From positions 1,872,501-1,936,500 of the forward strand of contig JAUFRC010000001.1 in assembly GCA_030410095.1 (NCBI GenBank): a DNA stretch of 64,000 bases, read 5' to 3'. This DNA comes from Paracoccus cavernae. GTDB lineage: Bacteria > Pseudomonadota > Alphaproteobacteria > Rhodobacterales > Rhodobacteraceae. Each line of letters begins with the position of its first letter. Within the stretch, counting starts at the first letter, position 1. The notes below the pieces were generated by a model. It searched no databases and had not been told where the DNA came from. It saw only the letters and a list, made by a program, of their open reading frames with translations. This document shows, piece after piece, positions 25,516-36,354 of the stretch. A program made the translations under genes and the position numbers.

Positions 25516-25842
25516 ATGGCGCGCAACGAACTCAACTTCCTCGAATTCATTCAGAGCTTTCACCGTGGCGAACTGCTGGAGACCGGAGACCACAAGCTCT
25601 CCGAGCTGATCGAGGCGATCCGCGAAACCGGCAATGGCGGCAGCCTGACCATGAAGGTCGGCATCAAGGTCAACAAAGCGGGCCAGCTTGAGGTCGTACC
25701 CGATATCTCAATCAAGAAGCCTACCCGCAGCATGGGCACCGGCATCTACTTCGCCACCGATGACGGCCGCCTCACCCGCCGCGATCCCAACCAGATGGAC
25801 TTCGAAGACGAGCTCGAGCGCCGCCGCGCCATCGACGTCTAA
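25516..25842 (+). CDS. Unknown phage protein between the Acb2-like and DUF2303 genes
   Basis: The product is 108 aa, MARNELNFLEFIQSFHRGEL. It has an amphipathic helix (HKLSELIEAIRETGNG), beta strands (SLTMKVGIKVNKAGQLEVVP) and an acidic-basic end (NQMDFEDELERRRAID). It has a good aggcaac-type leader and a clear stop. I do not recognise the family; its steady position next to DUF2303 suggests a joint role. Confidence 0.5.
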   Translation: MARNELNFLEFIQSFHRGELLETGDHKLSELIEAIRETGNGGSLTMKVGIKVNKAGQLEVVPDISIKKPTRSMGTGIYFATDDGRLTRRDPNQMDFEDELERRRAIDV

Positions 25843-25869
25843 CTCTTCCCCAACCCGAAAGGACCAACC

Positions 25870-26723
25870 ATGCCTCAAAGCACCGAACAATTCGGCCAAG
25901 TCGCCGCCCTTGCCGCGGATCCGCGCAGCACCTTCGAAACCGTTCTCGAGGCCGCGCGCATCGCATCGCCGACGATCGTCGGCCAGGACGGCCGAGAGTA
26001 TGCTGCTCTGCCGAACAGCTTCACGCTGCGCGACATTTCCGACCCGAACCGGCTCCCCTCGCGTGTCCAGCAAGCGGTGACGGTCGATGATCGCGCATCG
26101 CTCTCCGCCTATGCCAACCGCTTCAAATCCGATCGCTCGGTCATAATCGCGGATTTCGACGCGCTCACTGTCTCGGCCCGCCTCGACTGGCACGAACACA
26201 ACCTCGGCGCGGCCTTCCTGCCCCTGGCCACAACGCCCATGCTGCCACGTTGAAACTGCGTCCCTCGGAAGAGTTCGCCCGCTGGGATGCCATGGAAGGC
26301 AAGATCCACCCGCAAGACGAGTTCGCCCGCTTCCTTGAAGAGAACAGCGTCGACATCGGCCATCCCGAAGCGGCGACCATGATCGAGATCAGCCGCGACT
26401 TTGAGGCCACGGTCGGACAAACTTACAAATCCGCCCTGCGCCTGGACAACGGTGACCGCAAGCTGGTCTTCGAGACCGATACCAAGGTCCAGAACGGCGT
26501 CGTGATCCCCGAGAAGTTCACGCTCTCCATCCCGATCTACAATGGCGAACAGCCGGAAGAGCTGAGCTGCTTGTTCCGCTGGCGCGCCATGGGCGGCGGC
26601 GCGGTCGGCCTCGGCTTCCAGTGGCACCGCGTCGAATACCAGCGCCGCGCACACTTCCTTCAGATCGCCGCCACGGCAGCCGAGGAAACGGGCCTTCCGT
26701 TCTACATGGGGCGCTTCGCCTGA
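25870..26723 (+). CDS. DUF2303 (YfdQ-like) phage protein
   Basis: The product is about 284 aa after restoring one base near 26230 (LPLATT-HAATLKLRPSEEF). Features match the YfdQ/DUF2303 family: VGQDGREYAALPNSFTLRDI, SVIIADFDALTVSARLDWHE, FARWDAMEGKIHPQDEFARF, then FRWRAMGGGAVGLGFQWHRV near the end. The family is widespread in temperate phages and of unknown function. The start has a gaaagga site. Confidence 0.75.
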
Positions 26724-26791
26724 TCCCAAACGACCCTCTGGTGTCCGGCCCCGCGCGGGCCGGCATCCCGAGCGCCAAGAAAGGACACCTC

Positions 26792-27169
26792 ATGAAAAAG
26801 CTTGCCCCGCCTGCGCACATCTTTGGGCCGATGCCAAACGATGCACCCGATGACCTCAAGCTGGAGCGCGCGAAGTGGATCGCAGCACAAGCTTCCGCTG
26901 GCTATTCCACGCGCCAGATCGCGACCGCGCTGAACATCAGCCCCACTACCGTTCGCGGTGCCGGCGCGGTCGGCCGCGAGCTCGCGCCCGCCAAGCAGGC
27001 CATCGGCCTGCCCAGAGCAAGCTGGGAGGATCTGCACCCTGCGCCGCGCCACGAAACCGCGCCGCGCCCCTCGTTGGCGCGCACGCCACCGCCCGATCGC
27101 CAGAAGCAGAGCCAGATCGACAAGGTGATCGGGTTTATCCGCGAAATCCACGCCGAGTTCATGGCATGA
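26792..27169 (+). CDS. Phage helix-turn-helix protein
   Basis: The product is 125 aa, MKKLAPPAHIFGPMPNDAPD. A clear helix-turn-helix lies at residues 25-60 (RAKWIAAQASAGYSTRQIAT then ALNISPTTVRGAG); a Pro-rich linker leads to a short C-terminal helix (QSQIDKVIGFIREIHAEF). It is a DNA-binding protein of unknown target. Its stop overlaps the methyltransferase start. Confidence 0.6.
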   Translation: MKKLAPPAHIFGPMPNDAPDDLKLERAKWIAAQASAGYSTRQIATALNISPTTVRGAGAVGRELAPAKQAIGLPRASWEDLHPAPRHETAPRPSLARTPPPDRQKQSQIDKVIGFIREIHAEFMA

Positions 27170-27979
27170 CCCTTCACCCCCACCTTCCCATGATCATCGA
27201 CAGCTTCGCGGGTGGCGGTGGCGCATCAACCGGCATCGAGCTGGCGTTGGGACGCTCGCCCGATGTCGCGATCAACCATTCCCAAAGGCGCTGGCGCTCC
27301 ATGCAGCAAACCATCCGGAGACGCTGCACCTCGACAGCAATATCTGGGACGTCGAACCGCTGACCGTGACGCAGGGGCGGCATGTCGGCTTGCTCTGGGC
27401 CAGCCCCGACTGCAAGCATTTCTCGAAAGCCAAGGGCGGAGCACCCCGTGACCGCAACATCCGCGATCTGGCATGGGTCGTGGTGCGGTGGGCAAAGTGG
27501 GCCAAGCCAGACGTAATTTGCATGGAGAACGTCGAGGAGTTCACCACATGGGGGCCTGTCGATAATGATGGCCAGCCCATCAAGGAATTCGCGGGGCAGA
27601 CATTCGACGACTTTATAAACGGCCTGAAGGCTGCTGGCTATCGCGTCCAATGGCGCGAGCTTCGCGCCTGTGACTATGGCGCACCGACGATCGCAAGCGC
27701 TGGTTTCTTGTTGCGCGCCGCGATGGACGCCCCATCGTCTGGCCAAAGGCCACGCATGGCGATCCTGCATCGGCAGAGGTCAAAAAGGGCAAGCTCTCGC
27801 CTTGGATCGGCGCCGACAGCTGCATTGACTGGTCTCTGCCTTGCCCCTCGATCTTCGACACCAGCGCCGAGGTAATGGAAAAGCTCGGTCTGAAAGCCAA
27901 GCGACCGCTGGCCGACAACACCTTGGCCCGCATTGCGCGCGGCATGAAGCGCTATGTGATCGAGGCCGAGCGCCCTTAG
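27166..27979 (+). pseudogene. C5-cytosine DNA methyltransferase, C-terminally truncated
   Basis: The product is about 271 aa with two lost bases restored (near 27283 and 27692). It contains the SAM-binding start MIIDSFAGGGGASTGIELAL, the catalytic-loop variant LLWASPDCKHFSKAKGG (Cys in SPDC), ENVEEF with the catalytic Glu, and RACDYGAPTIRKRWFLVARR. It stops at MKRYVIEAERP, while relatives of this phage type continue for some 200 or more residues through the target-recognition domain and the final motif. The next bases belong to the integrase, whose N-terminus is missing. A deletion has therefore joined the two genes. Confidence 0.7.
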
Positions 27980-28769
27980 CAAAGGAACCCAAGCCAACTA
28001 CCGCCGTCACTGCGAGGAAATCCGGCTGAAGAACGGGGACAAGGATGTGCGCAGCTTCAGGCGCAAACATGCCCTCGCAGCGCGAGACGCGCTTCAGGCA
28101 ACATGGTCGAAGGCCAACGAGCGCGTTGCCGTCCTGTCTGTGCTATGCCGCCACGCCGTCGACCTGGAGTGGATCGAGCGCAATCCCGTCGAAGACATCG
28201 CCAAGCTCGAGGGGGAGAATACGAACCGTGGCCGTCAGACATGCTCTTGGCTTTCGAGCGCGCATGCGAGGAGCTCGGGCAGAAGACCGCTCGGGCAATC
28301 TACGAACTCGGGATTGGGACTGGGCAACGCCTCGGCGACTGCATCGCCATGCAATGGTCAGACTTCGACGGCGAATATATGGCCGTCGTGCAGGAAAAAC
28401 CGGCGTCAAGATCTGGATCTATTGCCCCTCGCGGCTGCGGACATACCTCGCGACGCTGCCTAAGGCCGGCCGCCACATTCTATCCAAGACGGCAACGGAA
28501 CCCTTGGGAAAACGCGCAGTCCAGAAGGCCGTCGAAGAGGTCAGGGACAAGATCGGCGCCCGTCACGGCGCGATCGTCTGGTGATCCACGGCTGGCGATA
28601 CACGGCCGCCGTACAGCTCTCGGATGCCGGGTGCAGCGACGCCGAAATCCAAGCTGTCACGGGGCACAAAACCTTGGAGATGGTGCGTAAGTACCGCGCA
28701 CAAGCCAACCAGAAGAAGGCGTCGAAGCGCGCACAGCTGCGCAGGGAACAGAAGGAGAGCGAGACGTGA
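27976..28769 (+). pseudogene. Tyrosine-type phage integrase, N-terminally truncated
   Basis: The catalytic domain is recognisable when three or four lost bases are restored. Core-binding part: SKGTQANYRRHCEEI, then LSVLCRHAVDLEWIERNPVE. Catalytic Arg: IGTGQRLGDCIAMQW; Lys: KTGVKIWIYCPSRL; HxxR: IHGWRYTAAVQL; His: VTGHKTLEMV; nucleophile Tyr: VRKYRAQ. The N-terminal arm-binding part (about 100 residues) is absent, and no start codon with a ribosome site is found before SKGTQ. It lies directly before the att/tRNA, as expected. TTGCGAAA is repeated at 28772 and 28784, between the gene and the att core. It is probably inactive without help. Confidence 0.7.
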
Positions 28770-28865
28770 ACTTGCGAAAGAAATTGCGAAACTTCGATTT
28801 AGAGGCTCTTAAAACCGCCGCGAAAGCCGCTCGCGTTGCTTCTATTTTTCTCGCTAAATCAGTCA

Positions 28866-28920
28866 TTTGGTACGGGTGGAGGGACTTGAACCCCCACGCC
28901 TCACGGCGCCAGAACCTAAA
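28866..28920 (-). repeat. attR: att core inside the tRNA-Leu gene
   Basis: Fifty-five bases repeat 9430-9483 with one extra C. The repeat is the 3' half of the intact tRNA-Leu gene. Beyond 28920 the two sites differ: here the tRNA 5' half continues, there element sequence begins. This identifies 28866 as the element border next to the target gene. Confidence 0.85.
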
Positions 28921-28952
28921 TCTGGTGCGTCTACCAATTTCGCCACACCCGC
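28868..28952 (-). tRNA. tRNA-Leu (anticodon TAG)
   Basis: The gene is 85 nt with CCA encoded. The 5' acceptor GCGGGTG pairs with CACCCGT, followed by A and CCA. The D-arm region is GGCGAAATTGGTAGACGC. The anticodon stem-loop CCAGA-TTTAGGT-TCTGG gives anticodon TAG, a long variable arm (GCGCCGTGAGGCGT) marks a class II tRNA, and the T-loop is TTCAAGT. It reads CUA-type leucine codons. Its 3' end is the integration target of the adjacent prophage, which restored the gene on insertion. Confidence 0.95.
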
Positions 28953-29872
<920 letters not shown>

Positions 29873-29946
29873 ACTCCTCCGCGCGATAGAAGATGACCCC
29901 GCCCGAGGCCCCAAGCGGCCCGACGGACCACCCAGAAAGGACAACC

Positions 29947-31355
29947 ATGACCACCGTCTCCGACGTTTTGGCAATGATCCAGGAAGAAGACATCGCCTAT
30001 GTCGACGTCCGCTTCACCGATCCCAAAGGCAAGCTCCAGCATGTGACGCTGGTCTCGGACCTCGTCGACGAGGACTTTTTCGAAGAAGGCTTCATGTTCG
30101 ACGGCTCCTCGATCGCCGGCTGGAAGTCGATCGACCAGTCCGACATGAAGCTAATGCCCGATGCGGCTTCGGTCTATATCGACCCCTTCTATGCCGAGAA
30201 AACGCTCTGCGTGCATTGCGACGTGGCCGAGCCCGACACCGGCGAAGCCTATAACCGCGACCCGCGCTCGATCGCGAAAAAGGCCGAGGCCTATCTGAAG
30301 GCCACCGGCATCGGCGATGCGACCTATTTCGGCCCCGAGGCGGAATTCTTCCTCTTCGACGACGTGCGTTACTCGATCACGCCCCAGAAGGTCTCCTTCG
30401 AGATCGACAGCCACGACGCCGCATGGAACACCGATACGATCTACGATTCGGGCAACCAAGGCCACCGCGCGCCCCATAAGGGCGGCTATTTCCCCGTGAA
30501 CCCGATCGACAGCGCCCAAGACATCCGCGGCGAGATGCTCTCGACCATGAAGCGCATGGGCATCAAGGTCGACAAGCACCACCACGAGGTTGCCACCGCG
30601 CAGCACGAACTGGGCATGATCTTCGGCGGTCTGGTCGAGCAGGCCGACAACATCCAGAAATACAAATATGTCATCCACAACGTCGCTGCCGCCTACGGCA
30701 AATCGGCGACCTTCATGCCCAAGCCCATGAAGGGCGACAACGGCTCGGGGATGCATGTGAACATGTCGATCTGGAAGGACGGCAAGCCGTTGTTCTCGGG
30801 CGACAAATATGCGGACCTCAGCCAGGAGGCTTTGTGGTTCATCGGCGGCATCCTCAAGCATGCGAAAGCCCTGAACGCGCTGACCAACCCCTCGACCAAC
30901 AGCTACAAACGCCTGATCCCGGGCTTTGAAGCGCCGGTTCTGCGCGCCTATTCGGCCCGCAACCGCTCGGGTGCGGTCCGTATTCCGTGGACCGAATCGC
31001 CCAAAGCCAAACGCGTCGAGGCCCGCTTCCCCGATCCGGCAGCGAACCCCTATCTCGCTTTCGCGGCGCTTCTGATGGCCGGCCTTGACGGCATCAAGAA
31101 CAAGATCGATCCGGGTCCGGCTTCGGACAAGGACCTCTACGATCTGCCGCCGGAAGAGCTGGCCGAAATCCCGACCGTTTGCGGCTCGCTGCGCGAAGCG
31201 CTCGAAGAGCTGGAAAAGGACATGGACTTCCTGCTGGCGGGCGACGTCTTCACCCGAGACCAGCTCGACAGCTACATCAAGCTGAAATGGGAAGAGGTCT
31301 ATGCTTTCGAGCATACCCCCACCCGATCGAATATGCGATGTACTACAGCTGCTGA
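29947..31355 (+). CDS. glnA: Glutamine synthetase type I
   Basis: This is the central ammonia-assimilation enzyme (glutamate + NH3 + ATP to glutamine). The product is about 469 aa. It contains [49 protein letters not shown] (metal ligands), [18 protein letters not shown], and the adenylylation site [10 protein letters not shown] near residue 397. The frame changes near 31317 in a CCCCC run. Restoring one C gives the normal end [11 protein letters not shown]. Without it the frame runs on for hundreds of codons antisense to the next gene, which is clearly artificial. Activity control through glnB/GlnE is expected. Confidence 0.96.
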
Positions 31356-31373
31356 CCGGCAGCCCCCGACAAG

Positions 31374-31399
31374 AAAGCCGCCCCGAGGGGCGGCTTTTT
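31374..31399. terminator. Bidirectional terminator after glnA
   Basis: AAAGCCGCCCC-GAG-GGGCGGCTTTTT, between the converging glnA and the N-demethylase-like gene. Confidence 0.88.
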
Positions 31400-31419
31400 C
31401 GTATCCGGCCGCCCCCGTC

Positions 31420-32225
31420 TCAGGCCGCCTCGCGGATCGGGAACTCCTCCAGTACCGCCTTCTGCTCGGCGGTCAGATCCTCTGGCAGGATGATCGAGGT
31501 ATGGATCGAGAAAACCACCGCACCGCTTTCCGGCAGACGAAACAGGCACTGCCTTTCGACACGGATGAAAGGCAGATCGCCCTCGGGCACGCGGCCGATC
31601 TCTTCGGTGCGCGGATTGTGCAGCGGGGCATTCGAATGGTGGGCAGTGCCGCGCAACATGCCGATGCCCGGCCGGATCCCGTCCAGCAAACGTTGAACCC
31701 TTTTACCGATATCCTCGGTATATTTCGCGACCGGCTTGTGGATGCGCATCATCGGCCGCCCGAATTTCTGCGCCAGCGTCCAGCCCGCCGGAAAGCACAG
31801 GATCGCCCCACCCAAAAGATGCTCGCCCGCCCCCTCCGAGCCCTCGGGCACCTCCTGCATCAGGCAGAGATCCTCGGCCACCAGACGTCCCAAAGTCAGC
31901 AAAGGCTGTGCAGGATCGGCCCGAACCTCGACACCGTCCGGACGGCGGATCATCCCGCGCGGGCCGATCTCGTAGCCCCGCGCGGGCAGGCCGCGCAGAA
32001 CCATTGCATAGAGTTCGTCCGCCGCTGCACGCGCCCCGACCGAAAGCCGGTGAACGGCATCTTCACGCTCGGCAATCAGCCGTTCGCGCAGTGCCATCTG
32101 GGCGGCAAAGGCATCGTCGACGATCAGCCAATCGGACTCGTCGACAGGGATCACCCCGGCAAACGCCGCGTCCTCGGGTCCATCCACGGCGCAAACCCCA
32201 AAGACTTCTGAAAGATCGCTTCCAT
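31420..32225 (-). CDS. Heme-dependent oxidative N-demethylase-like protein (DUF3445)
   Basis: The product is about 268 aa. It starts [20 protein letters not shown], then continues [19 protein letters not shown] after restoring a G lost near 32152 (a CCCC run on the plus strand). Family features include [20 protein letters not shown], a W-I/V-DD region near the start, and the C-terminal [20 protein letters not shown]. Characterised relatives are subunits of heme/PAS N-demethylases or dimethylamine monooxygenase. The heme ligand cannot be fixed by eye. It is possibly cotranscribed with the permease upstream. Confidence 0.7.
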
Positions 32226-32251
32226 TTCCCAACCCCTTGGCTTTCCTCCCA

Positions 32252-32272
32252 TTCTTCATCATTCAAATACCC
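32252..32272 (-). repeat. Copy 1 of an intergenic GGGTATTTGAATGATGAAGAA motif
   Basis: On the minus strand GGGTATTTGAATGATGAAGA follows the permease stop directly. Closely related copies are at 33862-33884 and 51910-51961. Confidence 0.5.
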
Positions 32273-33653
32273 TTAGCCAAGACTGCCGAGCAAGATCACG
32301 ACGATTGTCGCAATCACCGGAATGGCGACCGAGACGACAAAGATGTCGCTGTAGCTTTTCTTGTGGGTCATGCCGGTAATCGCCAGCAAGGTGATCACCG
32401 CACCGTTATGGGGCAGCGCGTCGAACCCGCCCGAAGACAGCGCCGTCACGCGGTGCATCAGCTCCATGCTGATGCCCTGATCGCGCGCCATCGTCGCGAA
32501 CTGCTCGCCCAGGGTGTTCAACGCAATCGACATCCCCCCGAGGCCGAACCCGTAATCCCCGCCAGCACGTTCACCGCCACCGCGAGCGAGGCGACCGGAT
32601 TGCTCGGAAACAGCCCGAGCACCGCATCGCGGACAAAAGCGAAAGCCGGAAGCGAGGCGATGACCGCGCCGTAACCCACCTCCGATGCCGTGTTGAAGAT
32701 CGGCAGAAGCGAGCCCATCGTGCCGCTGTTGATCGTCTCTTTCACCGCGACAAAGCGGCGCCAGTTCAGGGCAACCGCCGCCACGATCGCCGCCGTCAGC
32801 GAAATGATGATCGCCCAGATGCCGGCGACTTTCGCCAAAGTCGTCTCGCCGTAAACCGGCTCGGCCAGATATTCGGCGCTCATGTTCGGAATGACGAGAT
32901 AGGTGAACACCGCATTCAGCGCGATCACCATGACCACCGGCGTGATCGCCGAGGCAAAGCCGGGCAAGTCGGCGTCCTCGGGCAAGGTACTATCGGCCGC
33001 GGTCGCGGCATGAACCCCATAGCCCTCGCCCCGCCCTGCAGCAGCAGCCGCCCGCCGGTCGAGCCAAAGCGTGCCGCCGATCAGCATGATCAACCCCGCC
33101 AGCGTCCCCAGAAACGGCGCGGCAAAGACATTGGTACCGAAAAACGGGATCGGAATGGCGTTCTGGATCGCTGGCGTGCCGGGAAAGGCCGTCATGGTAA
33201 AGGTGAACGATCCCAAAGCGATCGCCGCGGGCAGCAGCCGCTTGGGAATATCCGAGCGCCGGAACAAGGCATTCGCGATCGGATAGATCGCAAAGGCCAC
33301 GACGAACAGCGAGACCCCGCCGTAGGTCAGAACCCCGCATGCGAGAACCACCGCCAAAATCGCGCGATTGGCCCCGACCTTGTCGACGATCCTTCGGCAA
33401 TGGTGCGCGCCGCGCCGCCGTCGGCCATGACCTTCCCGAAAATCGCCCCCAGCAGGAACAGCGGGAAATAGGTGGTCACATAGCCGCCCAAAGACTTCAT
33501 GAAGACCTGCGTATAGGTCGCCAGAACCGGCGCACCTCCCGACATCAGCACCGCCAAAAGCGCCATGAGCGGCGCGAGGATCAAAACGTTGATGCCCCGA
33601 TAGGCCAGATACATCAGCAAAAACAGCGACAGGAAAATCCCGATTAGCCCCAT
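32273..33653 (-). CDS. GntP-family permease
   Basis: The product is about 460 aa with two single-base losses restored (near 33390 and 32537). It has many membrane helices, starting MGLIGIFLSLFLLMYLAYRG, NVLILAPLMALLAVLMSGG, then TYFPLFLLGAIFGKVMADGG. The GntP signature region is AVVLACGVLTYGGVSLFVVA with PGTPAIQNAIPIPFFGTN. The C-terminus reads GGFDALPHNGAVITLLAITG. GntP proteins are proton symporters for gluconate and other organic acids; the substrate here is unknown. Confidence 0.8.
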
Positions 33654-33861
33654 CTTTCCCCCAATATCGATTTGTCCAATTGACCCGAGCTTGGGCGATT
33701 TTCCACGCGGGGGCAATGAACCACGCCGAACAGGCGATCCGCGACCCTCACCCCTCAAGCCGCGGCGAGGGGAATCACCCGAAATCCGCGCCCGTGGGCT
33801 GTCTGCGATCCGGAACAGGGAAATTTCCGCGCCTTTCCCGACCGCTTGGCAGGTTTTGCGC

Positions 33862-33884
33862 CTTCTTCATCACCCAAATACCCC
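33862..33884 (-). repeat. Copy 2 of the intergenic GGGTATTTGGGTGATGAAGAAG motif
   Basis: On the minus strand GGGGTATTTGGGTGATGAAG then AAGG, in the gap between the permease and purB. It matches copies 1 and 3 over about 20 bases. Confidence 0.5.
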
Positions 33885-33945
33885 GGCCAAGGTTGCTCAA
33901 AAGCGCGTCCCGCGCTAAATCGCGGTCAACTATTTGGAGGCACCG

Positions 33946-35252
33946 ATGATCCCGCGCTATTCCCGCCCCGAAATGACCGCCATCTGGTCGCCCGAAACCA
34001 AGTTCAAAATCTGGTACGAGATCGAGGCCTATGCCTCCGACGCCCAGGCCGAGATCGGGGTGATCCCGAAAGCCAGCGCCGAGGCGGTCTGGAAGGCCAA
34101 AGACGTCGAATTCGACGTCGCCCGCATCGACGAGATCGAGGCCGTGACCAAGCATGACGTCATCGCCTTCCTGACCCATCTTGCCGAGCATATCGGCCCC
34201 GAAGAGGCGCGCTTCGTCCATCAGGGCATGACCTCCTCGGACGTGCTCGACACCACGCTCAACATCCAGCTCGTGCGCGCGACCGACATCCTGCTCGCGG
34301 ATATGGACCGCCTGCTCGCCGCGTTGAAAACCCGCGCTTTCGAGCACAAGGACACGGTCCGCATCGGCCGCAGCCACGGCATCCATGCCGAGCCGACCAC
34401 GATGGGCCTGACCTTCGCCCGCTTTTATGCGGAAATGGAGCGCGGCCGTCAGCGTCTGGTCCATGCCCGCGCGGAAATCGCGACCGGCGCGATCTCGGGC
34501 GCGGTCGGCACCTTCGCCAATATCGACCCCTTCGTCGAAGAATATGTCTGCGAGAAACTGGGCCTGACCCCGAGCCGATCTCGACCCAGGTTATCCCGCG
34601 CGACCGTCACGCGATGTTCTTCGCCACGCTCGGCGTCATCGCCTCGTCGATGGAAAACGTCGCGATCGAGATCCGCCACATGCAGCGCACCGAGGTCCTC
34701 GAAGCCGAGGAATATTTCTCGCCCGGCCAAAAGGGTTCGTCGGCGATGCCGCACAAGCGCAACCCCGTCCTGACCGAAAACCTGACCGGCCTCGCCCGCC
34801 TCGTGCGCATGACCGTGGTTCCGGCAATGGAAAACGTGGCCCTTTGGCACGAGCGCGACATCTCGCACAGCTCGGTCGAACGCGGCATTGCGCCCGACGC
34901 GACCATCACGCTCGATTTCGCGTTGAACCGTCTGGCCGGCGTGATTGAAAAGCTGGTGATCTATCCGGACAACATGCTCAAGAACATGAACAAGTTTAAA
35001 GGTCTTGTCATGTCGCAGCGCGTGCTTCTGGCGCTCACCCAAGCCGGTGTCTCGCGCGAGGATGCCTACCGCCTCGTGCAGCGCAACGCCATGAAAGTCT
35101 GGGAAAAAGGCGCGGATTTCAAAACCGAGCTTCTGGGCGATGCCGAAGTCACCGCGGCCCTGTCGCCCGCCGAAATCGAAGAGAAATTCGACCTTGGTTA
35201 CCACACCAAACATGTCGACACGATCTTCCGCCGCGTTTTCGGCGAGGCCTGA
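33946..35252 (+). CDS. purB: Adenylosuccinate lyase
   Basis: PurB acts twice in purine synthesis, releasing fumarate from SAICAR and from adenylosuccinate. The product is about 435 aa: MIPRYSRPEMTAIWSPETKF at the start, FVHQGMTSSDVLDTTLNIQL, RIGRSHGIHAEPTTMGLTFA, and the fumarase-superfamily signature GSSAMPHKRNPV. The frame changes near 34571 (a CCCC/GG region); restoring a G gives LTPEPISTQVIPRDRHAMFF. A tttggagg site sets the start at 33946. Confidence 0.95.
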
Positions 35253-35324
35253 GACCCGGGCTAACCGGCCGTTAGCCTTTCTCTGCCAATCTGCCCCCGA
35301 GTCGCAAGAATCGGGGGTATTTTC

Positions 35325-36354
35325 ATGTTCATGGACGACGGCTTCGTCACCAAAGTGCTGACCTCGCGCCAGAAGGCCGCGATCGTGGTGCGCTATTTGC
35401 TGACGACGGGCGACGACCTCGACCTCTCGGCCTTGCCCCCGCCGCGCAGGCCGGCCTTGCCGAGGAAATCGCCTCGATGGAGCTGATCGACAAGGATACG
35501 CGCGATGCGGTGGTCGACGAATTCTGCAACCAGATCGAGGCGATCGGCCTCCATTTCCCCGGCAATATCGACGGGGCGCTGAACCTGCTTCAGGGGCATC
35601 TTTCCGACAATACAACCTCGCGACTGCGACGGCTGGCGGCGCTGTCGGGGCGAGCGATCCTTGGGAAAGGATCGCATCGCTGCCGGTCAAGATTCTCGCC
35701 GAACTCGCGCGGACCGAAGCCGTCGAGGTCGCGGCCGTCATGCTCTCGAACCTGCCCGTACCGCGCGCCGCCGAAACCTTCGGCCAGATCGACCCCGAGC
35801 TCGCGCGCCAGATCGCCTATGCCATGTCCCTGACCAGCTCGATCGAGGCGCCGGCGCTGCACCGCATCGGCATGGCTCTGGTCCATGCCGCCGATCTCGT
35901 ACCCCAGCCCGCGCTCGACAGCGGTCCGGTCGAAAAGGTGGGCGCGATCCTCAACTTCTCGCAGGCCGCAACCCGCGAGACCGTGCTTGCGGGACTTGAC
36001 GACGACGACGCCGATTTTGCGGAAAACGTGCGCAAGGCCATCTTCACCTGGGCCAATATCCCCGCCCGTATCGATCCCCGCGACATCTCGCGCATCACCC
36101 GCGAAGTGGACGGGATTACCTTGATCAAGGCCATGGCGGGTGCCAAGGGCAAGGACCAGCCGACGGTCGATTTCATCCTCTCGGCCCTGTCCTCGCGTCT
36201 CGCCGATCTGATGCGCGAAGAGATCACCGCTCTGGGCAAGGTCACCGCCAAAGATGCCGAAGAGGCGATGAACGCGGTCGTCGCCGCCATCCGCAGGATG
36301 GAAGCAGCGGGCGACCTCTTCCTGATCGCCGCCGATGCCGAAAGCGAAGATTGA
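35325..36354 (+). CDS. FliG-like flagellar motor switch protein
   Basis: The product is about 343 aa with two lost bases restored (near 35442 and 35657). The N-terminal part is KVLTSRQKAAIVVRYLLTTG and LHFPGNIDGALNLLQGHLSD. The middle has LAELARTEAVEVAAVMLSNL. The C-terminal domain resembles FliG (VLAGLDDDDADFAENVRKAI, DPRDISRITREVDGITLIKA), where FliG carries the torque helix. FliG sits in the rotor C-ring. The gene is alone after purB, with no flagellar genes nearby, and the sequence is divergent, so a paralogous role is possible. Confidence 0.65.

Larger units (their letters stand above)
9430..28920. mobile_element. Prophage-derived element integrated at tRNA-Leu(TAG)
   Basis: The element is bounded by the direct repeat at 9430-9483 and 28866-28920. 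A tyrosine integrase lies next to the tRNA, as expected for integration into a tRNA 3' end. Inside are phage repressor and operators, a replication module, adenine and cytosine methyltransferases, tail-tip, fibre and lysis genes (endolysin), and a cargo zone between the lysis genes and attL. No terminase, portal, capsid or complete tail genes are present. Several genes join abruptly, so it is a deleted, non-infectious remnant unless helped. The cargo zone (about 10.1-15.4 kb) is visibly richer in A+T than its surroundings. Confidence 0.85.

Noticed and set aside
31356..32211. A C-terminal extension of glutamine synthetase of some 300 residues
   Set aside because: It results from one lost C near 31317; the restored frame ends normally and the extension is antisense to the next gene.
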